Assembly: GCA_900468535.1 (NCBI GenBank)
Contig: UBTY01000061.1
Coordinates: 62,001-126,000, forward strand
DNA from: Hyphomicrobiales bacterium
Lineage (GTDB): Bacteria; Pseudomonadota; Alphaproteobacteria; Rhizobiales; Rhizobiaceae
Direction: 5' to 3'
Length of the DNA stretch: 64,000 bases
The notes under the pieces are model-generated. The model ran no database searches. It saw only the letters and a program-made list of their open reading frames with translations, and was not told where the DNA came from. The first letter of the stretch is position 1. Every line of letters begins with the position of its first letter. A program made the position numbers and the translations under genes. Positions 1 through 7,919 of this stretch are shown here, piece by piece.

Positions 1-353
1 ACAATTGGGTTTCGCTCGAATACGACCTGGATTTTCGGGTTGCCGGCGCAGAGGTCAACCGCGTCGCCGATGCGGACGGCGTCGTCCATGCCTATGACGC
101 CCGCTATCTCGACATCGTCCCCGACGCCCGCATCATCTACGCCTATGACATGAAACTCGGCGATAACAGGATTTCCGCATCGCTCGCGACCGTAACCTTC
201 CGGCCAACGCCGCAGGGAACGACCATGACCTTCACCGAGCAGGTGGTCTTTCTCGACGGCTACACCGACGACGGATCGCGTCGCCAGGGCACCGAGATCC
301 TCATCGACAATGTCCAGGGGTTCATCGAACGCGAAAGCGAGATCGTGCACTAG
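1..353 (+). CDS. SRPBCC (AHSA1-like) domain protein, 5'-truncated by window edge
   Basis: The reading frame is open from base 3 and gives about 116 C-terminal residues ending at a TAG. The stretch with EQVVFLDGY followed by a helix ending in an acidic and basic tail is typical of the last strands and long C-terminal helix of START/SRPBCC proteins of the AHSA1 group, which bind hydrophobic ligands and are often paired with an ArsR regulator. The upstream neighbour lies outside the window, so pairing cannot be tested. The gene converges with ssuB, with only 20 bases between the two stop codons. The function of this particular protein is not known. Confidence 0.75.
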   Translation, partial: NWVSLEYDLDFRVAGAEVNRVADADGVVHAYDARYLDIVPDARIIYAYDMKLGDNRISASLATVTFRPTPQGTTMTFTEQVVFLDGYTDDGSRRQGTEILIDNVQGFIERESEIVH

Positions 354-373
354 CTTGTTCGGCGAAAGTCGCC

Positions 374-1180
374 TCAGGTTCCGAGAATTGCGTGCAGGAG
401 CCGCCCTTCCAGCTCCGCCAGCTCAGGACTTCCGTGACGGCGCGGATGGGACTGCGGAATGGCAAGGTCGAGCGCGACCCGCCCTTCGTCGAGCACGATG
501 ACCCGGTCGGCGAGGTGCACGGCCTCGCTGACGTCGTGGGTGACGAGCACGGCGGTAAACCCGAGCTCTCGCCACACCCGGCTCAACAACTGCTGCATGC
601 TGATACGCGTCAACGCATCAAGCGCTCCGAGCGGTTCGTCGAGCGCGAGAACGCCCGGCTTGCTGACCAGCGCACGCGCAAGCGCAACGCGCTGCCGCTG
701 CCCACCCGAGAGCCGCGCCGGCCATTCTGCGGCCTTCTCCGCCAACTGAACTTCCTCAAGAGCAGCGAGCGCGCGGGAACGCGCCTCCCGCTTGTCGACG
801 CCCTCACCCAGGCCGACAGCCACGTTGTCGGCAACGGTCAGCCAGGGAAGCAATCTCGGCTCCTGAAAGACGATACGGGCGCTCTCGCGGGCGCTGCTCC
901 GGCTGTCGAACGCAAGCTCGCCTGCCGTCGGCTGATCGAGGCCCATCAGGATCCGCAGCAGCGTGCTCTTGCCACAACCGCTCTTGCCGATGACAGCGAC
1001 GAACTGGCCCGCCGGGATATGCAGGCTGATGCCGCGGAGCACGCGGTTGCCGCCGAAACTCTTTTCCAATCCCTTGAGAGTGATGGCGACGGCGCCGGTT
1101 TGGACAGCAGCCGTCGGTCGGGCACCGTATTCGGCCTCTTCCGCCGACTCCTGAAAACGTTCCTGCATCACGAAAGCCAT
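374..1180 (-). CDS. ssuB: Aliphatic sulfonate ABC transporter ATP-binding protein
   Basis: This 268-residue protein is an ABC ATPase. Walker A GKSGCGKST is at 65-73, the signature LSGGQ at 157-161, Walker B VLALDEP at 177-183 and the switch His at 215. The N-terminal 35 residues precede the usual domain start. It is the last gene of a four-gene minus-strand operon ordered ssuA, ssuD, ssuC, ssuB, with 15 bases between ssuC and ssuB. It should energise uptake of alkanesulfonates or taurine-like compounds as a sulfur source. The nitrate/taurine/sulfonate ATPase family is hard to split by sequence alone. The adjacent FMNH2-dependent monooxygenase makes the sulfonate assignment strong. Confidence 0.92.
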   Translation of the reverse strand: MAFVMQERFQESAEEAEYGARPTAAVQTGAVAITLKGLEKSFGGNRVLRGISLHIPAGQFVAVIGKSGCGKSTLLRILMGLDQPTAGELAFDSRSSARESARIVFQEPRLLPWLTVADNVAVGLGEGVDKREARSRALAALEEVQLAEKAAEWPARLSGGQRQRVALARALVSKPGVLALDEPLGALDALTRISMQQLLSRVWRELGFTAVLVTHDVSEAVHLADRVIVLDEGRVALDLAIPQSHPRRHGSPELAELEGRLLHAILGT

Positions 1181-1195
1181 CAGAGCTCTCCCTTA

Positions 1196-2029
1196 CTAAG
1201 CGTAGACCGGGTTCCATTTCAGCGCGCGGCGTTCCAGCCAGCGCGCGATCACATCGGCGAGCTTGCCGAGCAGCGCATAGATCACCAGCGCCAACACCAC
1301 CACGTCGGTCATCATGAATTCGCGCGCATTGTTCGCCATATGGCCGATGCCCGACGATGCCGCGATCGACTCCGAGACGATGAGCGTCAGCCACATGATG
1401 CCGAGCGCATAGCGCAGCCCGACGAAGATCGAGGGCAGCGCGCCCGGAAAGATCACCTTCCGGAACAGCGTCCATCCGCTCATCCCATAGACCCGCCCCA
1501 TCTCGATCAGATCCCGATCGACGCTGCGAACGCCATGATAGGTGTTGAGATAGACGGGGAAGAGCACCCCGAGAGACGTCAGGAACAGCTTCGATTCCTC
1601 GCCTATACCGAACCAGAGGATGACGAGCGGGATCATTGCGAGGTGCGGAATTGTCCGCAGCATCTGCAGCGTCGTATCGGTCAGTTGCTCCGATAGCCTC
1701 GAGACACCGTTGGCGATCCCAAGCAGAAATCCGATCGAGCCGCCGACAAGCAGACCCGCAAAGGCACGCGCGGCGCTGACGAGAATATCGTGCGGAAGCT
1801 GGCCGCTCGACGTCGTCGACCAGAAGGCAACGGCAACATCGGCGGGCGACGGCATGATCCGGGAAGAAATCCACCCGGCCGACGAGGCGATCTGCCAGAC
1901 GGCAATGATTGCGACCGGCACGACGTAAGGCAACAGCTTTTCCCCTGCGGGAAGCGGAATGCGCAACGGCGCCTTGCGCGGCTTGCTCTGCGTCACACTG
2001 CGGTCGATCGCTGTATCGAATGCGGACAT
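1196..2029 (-). CDS. ssuC: Aliphatic sulfonate ABC transporter permease
   Basis: The 277-residue protein has about six hydrophobic helices and the family features of the TauC/SsuC permeases: the MPSPADV-type loop after the first helix and the EAA-loop region with DRDLIEMGRVYGMSG that docks on the ATPase. The frame is open much further upstream, but the ATG at 2029 gives the normal family length and leaves a 71-base gap after ssuD. It forms the membrane channel for sulfonate import together with SsuA and SsuB. Confidence 0.92.
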   Translation of the reverse strand: MSAFDTAIDRSVTQSKPRKAPLRIPLPAGEKLLPYVVPVAIIAVWQIASSAGWISSRIMPSPADVAVAFWSTTSSGQLPHDILVSAARAFAGLLVGGSIGFLLGIANGVSRLSEQLTDTTLQMLRTIPHLAMIPLVILWFGIGEESKLFLTSLGVLFPVYLNTYHGVRSVDRDLIEMGRVYGMSGWTLFRKVIFPGALPSIFVGLRYALGIMWLTLIVSESIAASSGIGHMANNAREFMMTDVVVLALVIYALLGKLADVIARWLERRALKWNPVYA

Positions 2030-2100
2030 GAAGTCTTTCCTCGCTGCTTGCGATGGCAAAACGGCGAACGCCGCTCTCGCGAGCGGCGTCCACTGATGTC

Positions 2101-3276
2101 TCAGGAGCCGGAAACCACTTTCAGGTTTCCGCCGTGGCTGCCGCCGCCGAATACCTGTTTCTTTCCAAAGTCGCTCTGGAAGCCATGACGCTGTTCCTCG
2201 CGAACGATACCCAGTTCCGGGAACAGCAATTCGGCCACGCGATAGGCCTCTTCGAGATGCGGATAGCCGGAGCCGATGACCGTATCGATGCCGACGTCCT
2301 GATATTCGCGCAGTCTGGCGGCAACGGTCTTCGGCGAACCGACGAGCGCCGTGCCGGCACCCGCACGCACCAGGCCGACGCCGGCCCAGAGGTTTGGCGA
2401 AACCTCGAGCTTGTCGCGGCGACCGCCATGCAGCGCGGCCATCCTCTTCTGGCCGACGGAATCGGACTCGTGGACGAAGCGCTCCTGCGCCTCGCGGATC
2501 GTCTCGTCGTCGAGCTTGGAGATCAGCCTGTCGGCTGCTTCCCACGCTTCCTCGTCGGTCTCGCGCACGATGAAATGCAGTCGGATCCCGAAGCTGACCT
2601 CGCGACCCTTCTTCGCTGCGGCCGCCCGCACCTTCTCGACCTTCTCGGCAACCTGTGCCGGCGGCTCGCCCCAGGTCAGGTATTTGTCGACGCGGCCGAC
2701 GGAGAAGTCGATACCGGCATCCGAGGATCCGCCGAAATAGAGTGGCGGGCGTGGGTTCTGAACCGACGGAAAGCCGAGACGCGCGTTGGTCGCCTTGATG
2801 TACTTGCCGTCATAGCTTGCGACGCCCTTCTCCAGCAGTTCCTCGAAGACGGTGAAGAATTCGTCGGCATGCGCATAGCGCTCGTCGTGAGCCAGATGGA
2901 TGCCGTCGCCGGCAAGCTCTGCCGGGCTCCCGCCGACGACGATGTTGAGCAGCAATCGGCCGTTGGAGATGCGGTCGAGGGTGGTCGTCAGGCGGGCATA
3001 ATACGCCGGCGACGCCGTTCCGGGCCTGATCGCAACAAGAAACTGCAGTTTCTCGGTCTTCGCGGCAAGTGCTGCCGCGGTCACGAAGGACTCCTCGCAG
3101 GCAACGCCGGTCGGCAGGAGAACGCCGGAATAGCCGAGGCGGTCGACCGCCTGCGCGATCTGCGTGAGATAGCCGATCTCCGGGGCGCGGTTGAGCTCGT
3201 TGGAACCAAGATAGGCGCCGTCGCCGGAGGTCGGGATGAACCAGAGAAAATTGATGGGGTCGTGTTTGTCAGTCAT
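2101..3276 (-). CDS. ssuD: FMNH2-dependent alkanesulfonate monooxygenase
   Basis: The 391-residue product is close to the roughly 380-residue length of SsuD. The N-terminal stretch NFLWFIPTSGDGAYLG, the segment LQFLVAIRPGTASPAYYAR and the GGSPAELAGDG turn are hallmarks of the bacterial-luciferase-like TIM barrel of SsuD. The enzyme uses FMNH2 and O2 to cleave the C-S bond of alkanesulfonates, releasing sulfite and an aldehyde. No SsuE-type NADPH:FMN reductase is present in this operon, so reduced flavin must come from elsewhere. The gene lies between ssuA and ssuC. Confidence 0.95.
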   Translation of the reverse strand: MTDKHDPINFLWFIPTSGDGAYLGSNELNRAPEIGYLTQIAQAVDRLGYSGVLLPTGVACEESFVTAAALAAKTEKLQFLVAIRPGTASPAYYARLTTTLDRISNGRLLLNIVVGGSPAELAGDGIHLAHDERYAHADEFFTVFEELLEKGVASYDGKYIKATNARLGFPSVQNPRPPLYFGGSSDAGIDFSVGRVDKYLTWGEPPAQVAEKVEKVRAAAAKKGREVSFGIRLHFIVRETDEEAWEAADRLISKLDDETIREAQERFVHESDSVGQKRMAALHGGRRDKLEVSPNLWAGVGLVRAGAGTALVGSPKTVAARLREYQDVGIDTVIGSGYPHLEEAYRVAELLFPELGIVREEQRHGFQSDFGKKQVFGGGSHGGNLKVVSGS

Positions 3277-3305
3277 CAGGGGTGGTCCTTTTTCGAAAAT
3301 CGCAA

Positions 3306-4271
3306 TCAGCTGGCCTTCGGCCGCCAGACGATGTCGCTGGTCTTCAACTGTTTGGGCACGATACCGAGGCTGAAGAATTCGTCCGCGAGCGCCTGCTGAT
3401 AGGCCGCGGCCTCGTCTGTGATGGTGGAAACGCTGCCGAGGTCCGCGCCCCGCCGTGTCAGGGCGGTGCGGGTCACGTCGGCGGGCACGCCGGTAATCTC
3501 GGAAAGGGCCGCGACAGTCTCGTCAAGCTTGCCCTGCGCCGACTTACCGACCTTCGCCAGTTCATCGATGACATCGACGATGACCTGACCATTGGCGTCG
3601 GTAAACTCGGCGTTGGCGAGGAAATAGCTGTAGGAGTCGACGATTCCCTCGGCCGTGGAAAGCACGCGTGTCTGCGGATCGGCTTCGACGATCGCCAGAT
3701 ACGGATCCCAGATCGACCAGGCGTCGATGCTGCCGTTCTTGAACGCTGCCGCGGCGTCTGGAGGGGATAGATCAACCGCCTCGACGTCCTCGATCTTCAG
3801 GCCTGACTTGCGCAGGATCTTCACCGTGACGTTGTGGGCGCTCGATCCACGCTTGAACGCGACCTTCTTGCCCTTGAGATCCTCCACCTTCTCGATGCCG
3901 GAATCCTTGTTCACAACGATGGCCGAACCCGCCGAGCTGCCGCGATAGGTACCGACATAGTAAAGGTGGCCGCCCGCTGCCTGCGCAAAGAGCGGCGGAA
4001 CGTCGCCGGTTGCACCGAAGTCGAGCGCGCCCGCTCCAAGCGCCTCAAGCAAGGGAGGACCGGAGGTGAATTCGGACCAGCTGACGGCAATGCCCTTGGC
4101 GACCAGCCGCTCCTCCAAGGCGCCCCGGCGCTTTGCGAGAGCAAGAACGCCGTTCTTCTGCCAGCCGATGCGGAATTCTGTCGCGGCGGCGCGCGCCTGC
4201 CTGGTTGCTGGCAGAAGTGCCGTGGCAGCAGCCGCACCCAAAAGCCCGAGAGTCTGTCGACGAGAGATCAT
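3306..4271 (-). CDS. ssuA: Aliphatic sulfonate ABC transporter substrate-binding protein
   Basis: This 321-residue protein starts with a twin-arginine-type leader (SRRQTLGLLG, Arg4-Arg5, hydrophobic core to about residue 28, ending QARA), so it is probably exported folded by Tat to the periplasm. The mature part begins EFRIGWQKNG and has the NMT1/SsuA-type periplasmic fold, including the segment GSSAGSAIVVNKDSGI. It is the first gene of the ssuADCB operon, 29 bases before ssuD. It binds sulfonates for the SsuCB importer. The upstream 250 bases carry a perfect 18-bp palindrome that may serve in control. Confidence 0.92.
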   Translation of the reverse strand: MISRRQTLGLLGAAAATALLPATRQARAAATEFRIGWQKNGVLALAKRRGALEERLVAKGIAVSWSEFTSGPPLLEALGAGALDFGATGDVPPLFAQAAGGHLYYVGTYRGSSAGSAIVVNKDSGIEKVEDLKGKKVAFKRGSSAHNVTVKILRKSGLKIEDVEAVDLSPPDAAAAFKNGSIDAWSIWDPYLAIVEADPQTRVLSTAEGIVDSYSYFLANAEFTDANGQVIVDVIDELAKVGKSAQGKLDETVAALSEITGVPADVTRTALTRRGADLGSVSTITDEAAAYQQALADEFFSLGIVPKQLKTSDIVWRPKAS

Positions 4272-4364
4272 CTGCTTCCCCTTTTTTGGCCGCGCAGCTT
4301 CATCGGCAGACGGCGGTTATCTCGATGACCTGATCCTGCTTAAATCTACCAACTCTATCGACAA

Positions 4365-4382
4365 TCAGAATTACAATTCTGA
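4365..4382. promoter_or_regulatory. Perfect 8-2-8 palindrome upstream of ssuA; putative operator
   Basis: TCAGAATT-AC-AATTCTGA lies 94 bases upstream of the ssuA start and 142 bases upstream of the divergent oxidoreductase. It is A+T-rich within an A+T-rich stretch, as expected for a promoter region. It could bind a LysR- or other dimeric regulator of sulfonate use. No regulator gene lies beside it, so the assignment is inference. Confidence 0.45.
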
Positions 4383-4524
4383 TGCCCGTTTCAATTTTCC
4401 TGACCTTCGCTTGCAGGGTTTTCTGAAAAAATATTCCAAGCGGCAGTGCCGGACGACCGGACGGCTTTTCGACCGCCGCGCTTTCCGCTACTTCTCGCTC
4501 CGATGTTTTTGAAGGGATGAGTAC

Positions 4525-5394
4525 ATGTCAAAAGTCGCGTTCATCGGCCTCGGTGTCATGGGTTTCCCCATGGCGGGTCATCTCAAGACCAAGGGCGGCC
4601 ACGACGTCACGGTGTATAACCGCACGGCGGCGAAGGCCGCAGCCTGGGTCGAGAAGTTCGGCGGCAGCAGCGCCCCTACTCCCGCTCAGGCAGCCGAGAA
4701 TGCAGACTTCGTCTTCACCTGTGTCGGCAATGACGATGATCTCCGCTCGGTGACAACGGGCCCGGATGGCGTCTTCCAGTCGATGAAACCAGGGGCGATC
4801 CTCATCGACAACACCACCGCCAGCGCAGAAGTCGCGCGCGAACTCGATGCGGCAGCCAAGGCAAAGGGCTGCTCCTTCATCGACGCTCCCGTATCCGGCG
4901 GCCAGGCCGGCGCCGAAAACGGCGTTCTGACCGTGATGTGCGGCGGTGACGAAGCGACCTTTGCCACGGCCAAGCCTGTTATCGACGCCTACGCCCGCAT
5001 GGTCGGCCTGATGGGTCCAGCCGGCGCAGGGCAGCTGACCAAGATGATCAACCAGATCTGCATCGCCGGTGTCGTTCAGGGTCTCGCCGAGGGTATCCAC
5101 TTCGGCAAGCGCGCCGGGCTCGACATCGAAAAGGTCGTCGAGGTGATCTCCAAGGGAGCGGCCGGCTCCTGGCAGATGGAAAACCGCCACAAGACGATGA
5201 ACGAAGGCAAATACGATTTCGGCTTCGCCATCGACTGGATGCGCAAGGATCTCGGGATCGTGCTGACCGAAGCGCGGCAGAACGGCGCCAAGCTGCCGCT
5301 GACGGCGCTCGTCGATCAGTTCTACGGCGACGTCCAGGCGATGGGCGGCAACAGATGGGATACATCTTCGCTGCTGGCACGCCTCGAAAAATGA
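4525..5394 (+). CDS. NAD(P)-dependent 3-hydroxyisobutyrate dehydrogenase-family reductase
   Basis: The 289-residue protein carries the beta-hydroxyacid dehydrogenase pattern. The Rossmann motif GLGVMGFPMAGHL is near residues 8-20, the substrate motif DAPVSGG at 120-126 and the catalytic lysine in GQLTKMINQ is Lys173. Members reduce or oxidise 3-hydroxyisobutyrate, tartronate semialdehyde or related short hydroxyacids, and the sequence alone does not fix the substrate. The start is preceded by an AAGGGA-like ribosome site. The last codons overlap the next gene in an ATGA junction, so the two are probably translationally coupled. Confidence 0.88.
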   Translation: MSKVAFIGLGVMGFPMAGHLKTKGGHDVTVYNRTAAKAAAWVEKFGGSSAPTPAQAAENADFVFTCVGNDDDLRSVTTGPDGVFQSMKPGAILIDNTTASAEVARELDAAAKAKGCSFIDAPVSGGQAGAENGVLTVMCGGDEATFATAKPVIDAYARMVGLMGPAGAGQLTKMINQICIAGVVQGLAEGIHFGKRAGLDIEKVVEVISKGAAGSWQMENRHKTMNEGKYDFGFAIDWMRKDLGIVLTEARQNGAKLPLTALVDQFYGDVQAMGGNRWDTSSLLARLEK

Positions 5395-6077
5395 TCGATC
5401 CGTCCTCGAGCGCGACGGATCTTGTCGCCCACCTGATGTCGTTGCGCTCGGAGACAAATATCGCCGGCATGAAACGGTTCGGGATCGAGACCGACACGGC
5501 GCTCGGCATCTCGAATCCCGACCTGCAGGCAATCGCGCGTCGCGCGAAGAAAGACCATCAGCGAGCGCTCGCGCTTTGGCAAAGCAAGGTTCGCGAGGCT
5601 CGCCTGCTCGCCGTCTATACGGCGGATCCGAAGCAACTGACGCTCGATGAAGCGCGCCTCTGGTCGGCCGATTTCACTTCGTGGGAGACCGTCGACAGCG
5701 CTGCCGATCTATTCGTCGAAGCCCGCCTGCTGCAGCTGATCCCCGAATTCGCATCCGACGAGCGCGAGTTTATCCGCCGCGCCGCCTTCGCGATGATCGC
5801 ATCCGCAGCCGTTCATATGAAAAAAGAACCGGATGCGACGATCTCGGGCTATCTGCCACTGATCGAGGCGCATTCGACCGACCCGCGAAATTTCGTGAAG
5901 AAAGCGGTGAACTGGGCGCTCCGCAACATCGGCAAGCGAAACCGCTCCTGCCATGCGCAGGCACTGGTGCTTGCGCAAAGGCTGAGCGAGAGCTCGGACC
6001 GGACGGCACGCTGGATCGGAAACGATGCGGTGCGGGAACTGACGAGCGAAAAGATCATCGCCCGTCTGAAAGGCTGA
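5391..6077 (+). CDS. AlkD-like DNA alkylation repair protein (HEAT-repeat glycosylase family)
   Basis: The 228-residue product is all-helical in character with the COG4912 pattern. It has MKRFGI and GISNPDLQAIAR near the N-terminus, SADFTSWETVDSAAD in the middle and DPRNFVKKAVNWALRNIGKRN towards the C-terminus, as in AlkC/AlkD-type proteins that remove bulky N-alkyl purines. The frame is open upstream inside the preceding gene, but the ATG at 5391 overlapping its TGA is the natural start. Function beyond alkylation repair is not certain, since some homologues are only structural relatives. Confidence 0.85.
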   Translation: MIDPSSSATDLVAHLMSLRSETNIAGMKRFGIETDTALGISNPDLQAIARRAKKDHQRALALWQSKVREARLLAVYTADPKQLTLDEARLWSADFTSWETVDSAADLFVEARLLQLIPEFASDEREFIRRAAFAMIASAAVHMKKEPDATISGYLPLIEAHSTDPRNFVKKAVNWALRNIGKRNRSCHAQALVLAQRLSESSDRTARWIGNDAVRELTSEKIIARLKG

Positions 6078-6092
6078 GCGCCGTAAACCGCC

Positions 6093-6581
6093 TCAATCGT
6101 CGCTGGACTTGGCGTTGTCGAGGATCATGTAGTCGAGCGGCAGCTGCGTCGAATACTTGATCTGCTCCATCGCGAATGCCGACGAAACATCGCGGATTTC
6201 GATCTTGGCGATCATCCGCTTGTAGAACGCATCATAGGCCGCGATATCGGGCACGACCACGCGCAGCAGATAGTCGACATCACCGCTCATGCGGTAGAAT
6301 TCGACGACCTCGGGAAATTCCGCAACAACTTCCGAGAAGCGGCGCAGCCATTCGATCGAATGGGTGGCGGTGCGGATCGACACGAAAACCGTGACCTTGG
6401 TGTTGACCTTCTCCGGGTCGAGGATGGCGACGCGGCGCTTGATAACGCCATCTTCTTCCATCTTCTGGATGCGGCGCCAGCATGGCGTCGTGGAAAGTCC
6501 GACCTTCTTGGCGAGGTCGGCGACGGCCAACGTCGAGTCTTCCTGCAGAAGACGCAGAATCTTGCGGTCGAGACGATCCAT
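6093..6581 (-). CDS. Lrp/AsnC family transcriptional regulator
   Basis: The 162-residue protein has the two domains of the family: a winged HTH in about residues 1-60 (MDRLDRKILRLLQEDSTLAVADLAKKVGLS, with the recognition region at TTPCWRRIQKM) and a C-terminal RAM ligand-binding domain in about 65-150. These proteins form octamers and respond to amino acids. It stands alone between the AlkD-like gene, with which it converges, and the glycosylase gene, and controls unknown targets. Confidence 0.93.
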   Translation of the reverse strand: MDRLDRKILRLLQEDSTLAVADLAKKVGLSTTPCWRRIQKMEEDGVIKRRVAILDPEKVNTKVTVFVSIRTATHSIEWLRRFSEVVAEFPEVVEFYRMSGDVDYLLRVVVPDIAAYDAFYKRMIAKIEIRDVSSAFAMEQIKYSTQLPLDYMILDNAKSSDD

Positions 6582-6647
6582 AAATCAAACCCCTTCGAAT
6601 TATTTTCTTTGTATAACGCGATTCCGAAAGGATAAAAGAAATTTGTT

Positions 6648-7286
6648 TCAGCTCACGAGCAATTTGATCCGTTCTCGCAGCACCGGCAGCAATTCCTCCG
6701 TAAACCACGGGTTTCGCTTGATCCAGCCGCTATTGCGCCAGCTCGGATGCGGCAGCGGCAGGATTGCAGGCGATCGATTGGCAAAGAACACCTGACGCCA
6801 GGCTCGCACCGTCTCGGTCAAGCTTTCGCGGCGCTGCTCGCGCATATGCCAGGCCTGTGCGTACTGCCCGACCGCCAGCACCAGTTCGATCTGCGGCATC
6901 ACGCGCATGGCACGCTCGCGCCAGACGGGTGCGCATTCACGCCTCGGTGGAAGATCGCTGCCTTTGGCGTCGTAACCCGGAAAACAGAAGCCCATCGGCA
7001 GCATCGCAAAGCGATCGATGTCGTAGAACGTCTCGCGGGAGACATCGAGCCAGTCGCGCAATCGGTCGCCGGAGGCATCGTTGAACGGGATGCCGCTCTC
7101 GTGCACCCGCAAACCCGGCGCCTGTCCTGCAATGAGGATTCGCGCACGTGACGACAGGGTGGCAACAGGCCGTGGCTCGTGCGGCAACTGGTCAGCCGGT
7201 CCTTTCAACGGCGCGTCGCGACAGATCCGACAGCCGGCAATCTCGGCGCTCAGCTGCTCGAGTTCGCTATGGCAACGATCTACCAT
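6648..7286 (-). CDS. Uracil-DNA glycosylase family protein
   Basis: The 212-residue protein has the UDG-superfamily motif GQAPG at 54-58 and the C-terminal HPSWRN at 180-185, equivalent to the HPS DNA-intercalation loop. CRICRD near residue 20 recalls part of the iron-sulfur ligands of family 4/5 enzymes, but the full four-cysteine set is not evident. It probably excises uracil or acts on a related damaged base. Its start overlaps the end of the upstream nuclease gene by 7 bases, indicating an operon of two nucleic-acid enzymes. Confidence 0.85.
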   Translation of the reverse strand: MVDRCHSELEQLSAEIAGCRICRDAPLKGPADQLPHEPRPVATLSSRARILIAGQAPGLRVHESGIPFNDASGDRLRDWLDVSRETFYDIDRFAMLPMGFCFPGYDAKGSDLPPRRECAPVWRERAMRVMPQIELVLAVGQYAQAWHMREQRRESLTETVRAWRQVFFANRSPAILPLPHPSWRNSGWIKRNPWFTEELLPVLRERIKLLVS

Positions 7287-7813
7287 GCGAAGAGCTTTCC
7301 TGCATCAGGGCGCGCGCCGTGTTCGCGATCGCGCACATCCCGCGGCATCTCGAAGTGGCCGACCCAGATGCCGGCCTTCTCCGCCCTTGCCTGCATTTCC
7401 TCGGGGCCGTAACCGCCATAGGCGACAGCAAGCCCCTTGCGGACCATTGCCGCATTAATGTCAATTCCGCCGGCCTTGCAAACCACCAGCAGGCGCTTGA
7501 ACCGATCGCGTTCGAAGCCCTCGCACTTCGCATCCCGCGCATCGACAAGCGCCTGCAACGCCTCCTTGGCCTGGCGCCCACAGGCCCATGGCCGACCGTC
7601 GCGCACGCACGTCTGGCTAAGCTCCGGTGCATCGATATTCTTGAGGCGCATCCGCTCGTCTCCGATCGCGAGGCTATCGCCGTCGGCCGCATGAAACCTG
7701 CCTGTGTAGGCAGTCTGCGCCTCGCCATTCAATTTGGCGGCGATCAGCCAAAGGAAAGCCAGCAGCGCCAGGGCGACAACGCCGTCCCGCATCACCTGGA
7801 AATTGCGCGCCAC
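7280..7813 (-). CDS. Membrane-anchored thermonuclease (SNase-like) domain protein
   Basis: The 177-residue protein has one N-terminal hydrophobic segment (about 11-27) and an SNase-like core with DGDSL (44-48) and RLKNIDAPE (56-64), which carry the metal-binding Asp and the active-site Arg of the staphylococcal nuclease fold. Four Cys in the core may form disulfides, which fits a periplasmic location. The GTG start at 7813 is chosen because it follows a perfect AAGGAGG at the right distance. It overlaps the following glycosylase gene by 7 bases. Many such proteins are annotated nucleases without proof of activity. Confidence 0.85.
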   Translation of the reverse strand: MARNFQVMRDGVVALALLAFLWLIAAKLNGEAQTAYTGRFHAADGDSLAIGDERMRLKNIDAPELSQTCVRDGRPWACGRQAKEALQALVDARDAKCEGFERDRFKRLLVVCKAGGIDINAAMVRKGLAVAYGGYGPEEMQARAEKAGIWVGHFEMPRDVRDREHGARPDAGKLFAW

Positions 7814-7919
7814 GCTTTCGCCTCCTTGAAAAACAAATCCTTGGCGAAATTGGCAAACAACTTCTTAAGAATTGCGCAGTACGGTGTAGGCACGCAGGGT
7901 TCAAGTTCCAACGTGCAAA

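Noticed and set aside
7890..7915. T-arm-like sequence GGTTCAAGTTCC before the histidine kinase gene
   Set aside because: No acceptor, D or anticodon arm nearby; chance match.
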